Assembly: GCA_002382525.1 (NCBI GenBank)
Contig: DFYA01000246.1
Coordinates: 8,398-13,926 of the forward strand
Direction: 5' to 3'
Source: Opitutaceae bacterium UBA4094
Lineage (GTDB): Bacteria > Verrucomicrobiota > Verrucomicrobiia > Opitutales > Opitutaceae
DNA: 5,529 bases
The notes beneath the pieces were generated by a model, which was not told where the DNA came from, ran no database searches, and worked only from the letters and a program-made list of their open reading frames with translations. Below, in pieces: positions 1-4,299 of this stretch. The position numbers and the translations under genes were made by a program. Each line of letters opens with the position of its first letter. The stretch's first letter is position 1.

Positions 1-968
1 CTGGAGTCGTCGATGAAGATGGGGGATTTAGAAAACTCGTCGGCGGCTTCAAGGAGGCGTTGCTGCTCCTCGCCGTTCTTCGAGAGCAGACCGTCGCGCA
101 GCAGCTTCATGTTCACCTTGGCGCGGGCGCACAACATACGCAGGGCGAGCTGCGCGGAGCCCATTTCGAGCGAAAAGATGAGGATGGGGACGCCTTCCCC
201 TCGCCTCGGCATCGCGGCGGCCTCGGCAAAGTTCAGCGCGAGCGAGGTTTTGCCCATCGAAGGACGCGCCGCGAGGATGATCATTTCCTGCCGCTGAAAG
301 CCGTAGGTGAAGGCGTCGAGATCTTTGAAGCCAGACGACACTCCCGTGAGTTCGCCCTTCTTCATCATCATTTTCGTGATGACCGCCATCGCCTCGCTGG
401 TCGGCCCCTTCATCTGCACGGCGCCGTCGGATACGCGGTCTTGGGTGACCTTAAAAATGTCCTGCTCGACCTTGTCGACGAACTCCTCGAGTCCGCCCTC
501 GTAAGCGTAACAACTCTCGACCGCCCCGGTCGCCACCTTGATCAGCTCGCGCAGCAAATGGAGTTCACGCACTTTTTCGATGAAGTAGTTCGATTGTGCG
601 GTGGTCGGAATGCGGCTGCTGACCTGCGTGAGGTAGGCGTAGCCGCCAATCTCGTCGAGTTGTCGGCTGGTCTTGAGCTCCTCGGCGAGGATCTGAAGGT
701 CGATCGGAACACCCTTGTTGTAGAGTTCGACCAGCTTCTCGAAAATCAATCGGTTCGCTGGAGAATAGAACGCGCTCGCCGTAAGTTTTCCCTCCAAGCA
801 GCGCGCGACAATATCGGCGCCATCAAGGAAACAGCACGAGAGCAGATACTCCTCGGCCTCGATGCTGTGCGGGGGGGTGCGACCGATGACGGAGGCGACG
901 TCGCGCGGATCGTCGTTGTCGCGGTCGCGGCGTGGGCGGCGCGGGGATTTTTTGAAGTCGTCAGCCAT
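1..968 (-). CDS. dnaB: Replicative DNA helicase DnaB (3' part beyond the window)
   Basis: Hexameric ATP-driven helicase that unwinds DNA at the replication fork and recruits primase. The visible 322 residues hold a basic, charged leader (about 1-30), then the N-terminal DnaB domain opening with PPHSIEAE, then the start of the RecA-like motor. The Walker A motif is ARPSMGKTS with Lys240 and Thr241. The helicase element FSLEMGSAQLALRM has Glu268. The Walker B strand FIDDS has Asp320 and Asp321 at the very edge of the window. The DNA-binding loops and arginine finger lie outside, so the gene is partial because of the window and not visibly broken. ATG at 966-968 is chosen because the family's conserved N-terminus follows shortly after it. 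No Shine-Dalgarno sequence precedes it. The gene follows rplI, a common bacterial neighbour, but a terminator separates the two, so it probably has its own promoter; I could not recognise one in 969-1047. Confidence 0.96.
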   Translation of the reverse strand, partial: MADDFKKSPRRPRRDRDNDDPRDVASVIGRTPPHSIEAEEYLLSCCFLDGADIVARCLEGKLTASAFYSPANRLIFEKLVELYNKGVPIDLQILAEELKTSRQLDEIGGYAYLTQVSSRIPTTAQSNYFIEKVRELHLLRELIKVATGAVESCYAYEGGLEEFVDKVEQDIFKVTQDRVSDGAVQMKGPTSEAMAVITKMMMKKGELTGVSSGFKDLDAFTYGFQRQEMIILAARPSMGKTSLALNFAEAAAMPRRGEGVPILIFSLEMGSAQLALRMLCARAKVNMKLLRDGLLSKNGEEQQRLLEAADEFSKSPIFIDDS

Positions 969-1047
969 GAAACGGAACAGAGAGGCAAGGGCCTGCCGTC
1001 CGAGAAGCAATGCCGCGGTGGGAATTTTTGTTGCCGTTGTTCACACG

Positions 1048-1076
1048 AAAAAGCCGCAGTCTTGCGACTGCGGCTT
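1048..1076 (-). terminator. Intrinsic terminator after rplI
   Basis: A perfect 11-bp inverted repeat (1051-1061 with 1066-1076, GC-rich centre) encloses a four-base loop. On the minus strand it runs straight into TTTTT (complement of 1048-1052). It starts 38 bases past the rplI stop codon, so it should end the rplY-pth-rpsF-ssb-rplI transcript before dnaB. The plus-strand reading has no T-tract after the stem, so it acts in one direction. Confidence 0.9.
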
Positions 1077-1114
1077 GATAAAGAGACTCGGCGGATCGAA
1101 CGATCCACACAGCC

Positions 1115-1687
1115 TTACTTTTTGCTGCGTTTGGCTTTTTCGGCGCGGCGGGCGGCCTGCTTCTCCAGAGCGGCGTGCTCGGGATACTCTTCCTTGCTCT
1201 TCGGCGCTTCTTCGGCCGCAGCCTCGACGATCGGGTTTTCAGAAACCACGTCAAAGGACACGTCAACGGAGACGTCGGAGTGCAGTTTGATCTTCACCTC
1301 GTGCTTGCCGAGGGTCTTCACCGGCGTGTGGAGGTGGATCTTCTTCTTGTCGATTTCGATGCCGGCCTCGACGAGCTTCTGATGGAGGTCTGCGGAGGTG
1401 ATCGCGCCGAACATCTTGCCGCCTTCGCCCGTCTTCACGGCGAACGCCATGGAGACCTTGGCGATCTTGTCGGCCAGCGCCTGCGCGCCGGAGAGTTCGG
1501 ACGCCTCGCGCTCGGAGCGGCGCTTCTTCAGGGCGTCAACGCGCTTGCGGTTGGCCTGCGTGAGGGCGACCGCGTATTTTTGCGGGAGGAGGAAATTACG
1601 GGCGTAGCCGGCGCGGACTTTGACCTGGTCGCCTTCGGCGCCCAGACCGTCAACGGGCTTGAGGAGCAAAACTTCGTTGTGAGCCAT
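1115..1687 (-). CDS. rplI: Large ribosomal subunit protein bL9
   Basis: bL9 binds 23S rRNA near the base of the L1 stalk and helps hold the reading frame. The protein has 190 residues. The N-terminal domain carries the family signature at about residues 14-41 (G-D-Q-V-K-V, G-Y-A-R-N-F-L-L-P). A long charged linker helix follows (about 42-75), then the C-terminal RNA-binding domain (about 76-150) with GKMFGAITSADL and the strand region HEVKIKLHSDV. Typical bL9 has about 150 residues. The extra 40 or so here form an acidic then strongly basic tail (rich in Glu and Ala, then Lys and Arg, ending KRSKK). The ATG at 1685-1687 gives the expected N-terminus. Upstream there is no Shine-Dalgarno sequence, only a run rich in A and C (AAAAACACACACCACC). 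It is the last gene of the run, 51 bases after ssb, and a terminator follows. Confidence 0.98.
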   Translation of the reverse strand: MAHNEVLLLKPVDGLGAEGDQVKVRAGYARNFLLPQKYAVALTQANRKRVDALKKRRSEREASELSGAQALADKIAKVSMAFAVKTGEGGKMFGAITSADLHQKLVEAGIEIDKKKIHLHTPVKTLGKHEVKIKLHSDVSVDVSFDVVSENPIVEAAAEEAPKSKEEYPEHAALEKQAARRAEKAKRSKK

Positions 1688-1738
1688 GGTGGTGTGTGTT
1701 TTTGAATTTTATTTTGAGAGTGCGAACGCGGAGTGCGC

Positions 1739-2227
1739 TTAAAAGGGAACGTCTTCGTCGATGTTGTCCTGCGGAGGCGGTGTGGGCCGGGCAGTGGCGC
1801 GAGGAGGAGGCGTGTGGCGTTCGATCGTTTGATCGACGCCCTCGTCGCCACCGGAAGAAGCGGCGCGAGGAGCACCGCCGCCTTCACCGCCTTCGCGGCC
1901 GGCCAAGAACTGGAAGTTCTCAAGCACGACTTTCATCTTGCTGCGCTTCTGGCCGGTCGTCTTGTCGTCCCAAGTGTCGAGCTTGAGACGGCCTTCGACG
2001 AAGAGCGGACGACCTTTGGCGCAGTATTTGGCGACGGTTTCGCCCTGTTTTCCCCAAGCCTCGATATCAACAAAGGTGGTCTCATCGCGGGTCGCGCCGG
2101 ACTCGTCCTTAAAGGTGCGGTTAACCGCAAGGCCGAATTGGCAGATGGCCGTGCCCTTTGGCGTTACCCGGAGTTCCGGATCGCGCGTAAGGTTGCCGAT
2201 AAGCATTACTTTGTTGAGGGAAGCCAT
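1739..2227 (-). CDS. ssb: Single-stranded DNA-binding protein SSB
   Basis: SSB coats single-stranded DNA during replication, recombination and repair, and gathers partner enzymes through its C-terminal tip. The protein has 162 residues. The OB-fold spans about 1-108, starting NKVMLIGNLTRDPELR, with the DNA-stacking aromatic positions Trp59 (DIEAWGKQGE) and Trp86 (LKLDTWDD). A disordered linker rich in Gly, then Pro, Arg and Thr follows (about 109-154). The protein ends in the acidic interaction tip DEDVPF, a close match to the canonical DDDIPF, so the C-terminus is intact. The start ATG at 2225-2227 gives the usual short leader MASLNKV. No Shine-Dalgarno sequence is visible in the 23-base gap after rpsF, so it may rely on read-through coupling from rpsF. 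It sits between rpsF and rplI, as in many bacteria, although rpsR is not beside it. Confidence 0.98.
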   Translation of the reverse strand: MASLNKVMLIGNLTRDPELRVTPKGTAICQFGLAVNRTFKDESGATRDETTFVDIEAWGKQGETVAKYCAKGRPLFVEGRLKLDTWDDKTTGQKRSKMKVVLENFQFLAGREGGEGGGAPRAASSGGDEGVDQTIERHTPPPRATARPTPPPQDNIDEDVPF

Positions 2228-2250
2228 GGGAGCGTTGCGTTCGCCCGGAC

Positions 2251-2550
2251 TCAGACGGTCTGGAGGAAGGTGCGGTAAACGGTGCTGTTGAGACGGAGGC
2301 GCTCTTTAAGGGCGGCCGGGCCGGTGGCAGGAGCGGAGAAGGCGACCTGGACGTAGGTGGCGCCGGGGAGGTTGCGGTCGGTGACGCGCGCGAAATCGCG
2401 ACGTCCGAGGGTCTCGACGGCGGACACTTCGCCATCAACGGCGAGGATGTCCTTCTTCACGCCTTCGATGATTTGATCGAAGGTGTCTTCCTTGCCGCGG
2501 TTATCGAGGATGAAGGTCGCGCGGTAGTTGCGTTTGGTGGTGGTGCTCAT
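2251..2550 (-). CDS. rpsF: Small ribosomal subunit protein bS6
   Basis: bS6 binds the central domain of 16S rRNA as a heterodimer with bS18. The protein has 99 residues, the usual length. It shows the S6 pattern: a first strand (RNYRATFILDNRG), a helix (about 21-36), then the conserved LGRRDFARVTDR segment (about 48-59; compare the GRRxLAYxI region of the family), the strand ATYVQVAFSA, and a closing helix with LRLNSTVYRTF. Its ATG overlaps the pth stop as ATGA at 2547-2550, so it is probably translated by coupling to pth. No strong Shine-Dalgarno sequence precedes it. In many bacteria rpsF starts its own operon with a leader bound by S6:S18. Here any such site would have to lie inside pth, and I could not identify one by eye. 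Confidence 0.96.
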   Translation of the reverse strand: MSTTTKRNYRATFILDNRGKEDTFDQIIEGVKKDILAVDGEVSAVETLGRRDFARVTDRNLPGATYVQVAFSAPATGPAALKERLRLNSTVYRTFLQTV

Positions 2551-3131
2551 TGTGAGTCTCTGCGGTTGAGTTGGTTCATGGCCCGATCAGCTCCGTGGTC
2601 GAGGACCAGACGGAGGCCGGACACATAGCGTTCTAAATTTTGGTCGATGAGGAGGAGTTGTTCGGAAGTAAATTTGCCGAGGACGAAGTCTTTGATGTCC
2701 ATCTGATGAGGGTCTTTCGGCCCGATGCCGATTCGATAGCGGGTGAACCCGTTGCCGAGTCGCTCGAGCAGGCTGGCCACACCATTGTGGCCTCCGGCGC
2801 TGCCGCTCACGGTGACTTTCACGAGACCGAGGTTGATCGTGAGGTCATCATAAACAGCGGTGACCGCAGTGCCCGGGATCTTGTAGAACCCGGTCATCGC
2901 CTGCAGGGCTCGACCGCTTTCGTTCATAAACGTAAGCGGCTTCGCGAAGTAGACGGTGCGACCTGGCTCAGGATCCCAGCGGGCGACCTCGGCCTCGAAC
3001 GACCGTTGCTTTTGCCAAGCAAGGCCGAGCTGACGAGCGAGCGCTTCAACGACGACAAAACCCACGTTGTGGCGGGTGTTGTCGTAATCGCGACCAGGGT
3101 TGCCCAGACCGGCAACAAGCGAGATGGACAT
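2547..3131 (-). CDS. pth: Peptidyl-tRNA hydrolase
   Basis: Releases tRNA from peptidyl-tRNAs that drop off the ribosome by cutting the ester bond between peptide and tRNA. The protein has 194 residues, the normal length. It opens with LVAGLGNPGRDYDNTRHNVG, carrying Asn11 and the catalytic His21 (His20 in E. coli). The other active-site residues are present: Asn70 in KPLTFMNESG, Asp95 in AVYDDL, and Asn116 in GSAGGHNGV. GIGPKDP and DFVLGKF follow as in the family. The segment between Asp95 and the GSAGGHNG loop (TINLGLVKVTVS) is less basic than in many relatives. The ATG at 3129-3131 sits at the conserved N-terminus; no Shine-Dalgarno sequence is seen before it. It lies 60 bases after rplY, in the common rplY-pth pairing, and its TGA overlaps the rpsF start. 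Confidence 0.98.
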   Translation of the reverse strand: MSISLVAGLGNPGRDYDNTRHNVGFVVVEALARQLGLAWQKQRSFEAEVARWDPEPGRTVYFAKPLTFMNESGRALQAMTGFYKIPGTAVTAVYDDLTINLGLVKVTVSGSAGGHNGVASLLERLGNGFTRYRIGIGPKDPHQMDIKDFVLGKFTSEQLLLIDQNLERYVSGLRLVLDHGADRAMNQLNRRDSQ

Positions 3132-3150
3132 GACTCAAAGAACGAACGTC

Positions 3151-3178
3151 CGGCCCTTCGCAGTAAAGCGGCGGGCCG
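3151..3178 (-). other. Intercistronic hairpin between rplY and pth
   Basis: In the 60-base gap between rplY and pth, a six-base perfect arm (3151-3156 with 3173-3178) is followed, after one mismatch, by a further four pairs (3158-3161 with 3168-3171, one of them a G-T pair) around a six-base loop. No T-tract follows on either strand, so it is not a standard terminator. It could affect mRNA stability or access to the pth start, or it may simply reflect high GC. The structure is seen in the sequence; a role is only inferred. Confidence 0.35.
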
Positions 3179-3191
3179 AGGCGGAGGGTGC

Positions 3192-3887
3192 TTACTTCTT
3201 GGCGGGCGCAGCGGCGGGCGCAGCGGCTTTGGCCCCGGCGGCGGGAGCGGCAGCCTTTGCACCGGCGGCGGGAGCGGCGGCAGACGCACCACCCTGAGCG
3301 CTGGCGGAGGCGATTTCGCCCACAGGCTCCACGCACGAAACGACAGGCTGGCCCTTAGGATCGAGATATTCGACTCCTTCGATCGCTTTGAGCGTGCCGA
3401 CCTTGAACGCTTCGCCGACCTTCAACTCGGTCACATCCAGCTCGATTACCGGAGGAAGATCCTTCGGGAGGCAGCGAACGCGGAGGGTATGGGTGGCGAC
3501 TTCCAACACGCCGCTTTGGTTCTTCACGCCGAACGACTCGCCGACGACCTGAATAGGCACGCGGATCTCGAGCTTTTCGTCAGCCTTGACCTCTTGGAGG
3601 TCGATGTGGAGGAACTTGTCGGTGATCGGATCGCGCTGGACTTCCTGGAGGAAGGAAAGGGCTTTCGAGGAGGAGTCCTTGCGGTTGAGCTCGATGAGGA
3701 GCGCACGACCGGAGACCGACTTCAAGAGGCGGACGAACTCGGGAGCATCGACGGCGATGGCCTCCGGGTTGGTGTGCTTTCCGTAGAGGATCGCAGGGAT
3801 CTGGTTGGCCTTGCGGACGCGGCGCGAGGCGGAACGACCGGTCTGAGGACGGGCCGTGACGTTGAGGATCAGTTGTTCTTTGCTCAT
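3192..3887 (-). CDS. rplY: Large ribosomal subunit protein bL25, long CTC/TL5 form
   Basis: bL25 binds 5S rRNA in the large ribosomal subunit. This is the two-domain CTC/TL5 form, with 231 residues. The N-terminal 5S-binding domain (about 1-95) shows RKANQIPAILYGKHTNPEAI and the conserved stretch VQRDPITDKFLHIDLQEV. The C-terminal beta domain (about 100-190) holds IRVPIQVVGESFGVKN, LRVRCLPKDLPPVIELDVTEL and LKVGEAFKV. The last 35 or so residues are a low-complexity Ala/Pro/Gly/Lys tail with the nine-residue unit AAAPAAGAK repeated, ending APAKK. ATG at 3885-3887 is chosen because MSKEQLILNVTARPQTGR matches the family N-terminus; the frame stays open upstream to a TTG at 3974, but those 29 residues look like leader. 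A G-rich run (AGGGGGA) lies about 10 bases before this ATG and is the best ribosome-binding site in the window. It is the first gene of the minus-strand run. Confidence 0.95.
   Translation of the reverse strand: MSKEQLILNVTARPQTGRSASRRVRKANQIPAILYGKHTNPEAIAVDAPEFVRLLKSVSGRALLIELNRKDSSSKALSFLQEVQRDPITDKFLHIDLQEVKADEKLEIRVPIQVVGESFGVKNQSGVLEVATHTLRVRCLPKDLPPVIELDVTELKVGEAFKVGTLKAIEGVEYLDPKGQPVVSCVEPVGEIASASAQGGASAAAPAAGAKAAAPAAGAKAAAPAAAPAKK
3225..3278. repeat. Two 27-base tandem units in the rplY 3' end
   Basis: Units at 3225-3251 and 3252-3278 share most of their bases (common core ccggcggcgggagcggc) and each encodes the nine-residue AAAPAAGAK pattern on the minus strand. Shorter related GC-rich copies flank them down to about 3201. 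The repeat is in frame, so a change in copy number would only lengthen or shorten the bL25 tail. Confidence 0.8.
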
Positions 3888-4014
3888 TGGATTCGTTCCC
3901 CCTGTTCCTCCGGAATTAGAGGCAGGCGTATTAGAAAAGAGGCGGACGACACCGGATTCCCCTCGGGATGGCAAACAAAACTTTGGAAATCTCCGGCAAA
4001 CTGGAAAAGGAGCG

Positions 4015-4042
4015 TTGACAACCTGCTTAAGAGAACTGTTTT
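4015..4042 (+). promoter_or_regulatory. Probable sigma-70-type promoter for tRNA-Asn
   Basis: A perfect -35 hexamer TTGACA lies at 4015-4020. Sixteen bases later is a weak -10 candidate TGTTTT (4037-4042, three of six to TATAAT). The expected start would be near 4049, about 20 bases before the tRNA. The -35 is clear; the -10 is poor, so the exact promoter is uncertain. Confidence 0.5.
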
Positions 4043-4050
4043 TCTGCCCT

Positions 4051-4064
4051 CCCTCACACGAGGG
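4051..4064. other. Small inverted repeat just before the tRNA
   Basis: Five-base arms ccctc and gaggg surround the loop acac, ending six bases before the mature tRNA 5' end and lying near the predicted transcription start. It could be a leader hairpin removed by RNase P processing, or chance. It is too short to support a firm role. Confidence 0.3.
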
Positions 4065-4070
4065 ATTTAT

Positions 4071-4145
4071 TGCCTGGTAGCTCAGTGGCAGAGCAGGTGA
4101 CTGTTAATCACTTGGTCGTAGGTTCGACCCCTACCCGGGCAGCCA
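4071..4145 (+). tRNA. tRNA-Asn, anticodon GUU
   Basis: Decodes the asparagine codons AAC and AAU. The cloverleaf folds fully. The acceptor arms 4071-4077 and 4135-4141 pair in all seven positions, with one T-G pair. The D-arm is GCTC/GAGC. The anticodon stem 4096-4100/4108-4112 encloses the loop CTGTTAA with anticodon GTT at 4103-4105. A five-base variable region (4113-4117) comes next, then the T stem GTAGG/CCTAC with loop TTCGACC. The discriminator is G4142 and the CCA end (4143-4145) is encoded in the DNA. The gene stands alone as a single-tRNA transcription unit, convergent with hisS, with its own terminator. Confidence 0.97.
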
Positions 4146-4150
4146 TTTTG

Positions 4151-4183
4151 GCCCCAAACTCTTTGAAGTTTGGGGCTTTTTTT
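4151..4183 (+). terminator. Intrinsic terminator of the tRNA-Asn gene
   Basis: A perfect 10-bp stem (4151-4160 with 4167-4176) has the six-base loop CTTTGA and is followed directly by seven T residues (4177-4183). It begins five bases after the encoded CCA. The minus-strand reading lacks a T-tract, so it should not end hisS transcripts efficiently. Confidence 0.93.
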
Positions 4184-4299
4184 GCCCTCTCGACAGACGC
4201 GACTATCGCCACCGGCAGAATTGATAGCACGGCGCGACCGCTGGCGAAACGAAGTGGGCAAACGAACAGGCCCTGTGCGCTGCGGGATGTCCTGAAGCC
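4184..4299. other. Intergenic region between the tRNA terminator and the hisS 3' end
   Basis: These 116 bases lie between convergent units. I see no gene, no RNA fold of a known class and no T-tailed hairpin that would terminate hisS on the minus strand. Confidence 0.5.

Larger units (their letters stand above)
3888..4070. promoter_or_regulatory. Divergent intergenic region between rplY and tRNA-Asn
   Basis: These 183 bases separate the minus-strand rplY from the plus-strand tRNA gene, so promoters for both must lie here or nearby. The tRNA side has a perfect TTGACA (see 4015-4042). For rplY I see only weak candidates: minus-strand TCTAAT at 3930-3935 and again at 3915-3920 (each five of six to TATAAT), neither with a good -35 box at normal spacing, and minus-strand TTGCCA at 3969-3974. 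No riboswitch or T-box pattern was recognised. Confidence 0.4.

Noticed and set aside
60..1382. Plus-strand open frame of 440 codons opposite dnaB and rplI
   Set aside because: It lies antisense to two clearly recognisable conserved genes and crosses the terminator between them; its translation is Arg/Leu/Ala-rich with no family pattern. Long antisense frames are expected at this GC content.
1733..2278. Plus-strand open frame of 181 codons opposite ssb
   Set aside because: It is a shadow of the intact ssb gene, with no recognisable domain.
3196..3290. GC-rich tandem repeats as a possible CRISPR or intergenic repeat array
   Set aside because: The repeats are in frame inside rplY, have no spacers and encode the Ala/Pro/Lys tail.
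3888..3974. Longer rplY with a 29-residue N-terminal extension from a TTG
   Set aside because: The extension is rich in Ser/Gly/Thr and does not match the family; the ATG at 3885-3887 has a G-rich site upstream and gives the conserved N-terminus.
2640..4100. Plus-strand open frame of 486 codons opposite pth and rplY, running into the tRNA
   Set aside because: It is antisense to two conserved genes and overlaps the tRNA-Asn gene; composition follows the reverse complement of the real genes.
4071..4145. tRNA gene as an attachment site for an integrated element
   Set aside because: No integrase gene and no repeated copy of the tRNA 3' end is present in the window; both flanks are housekeeping genes.
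4151..4183. The tRNA terminator as a two-way terminator also serving hisS
   Set aside because: Read on the minus strand the stem is followed by CAAAATGG, with no T-tract.
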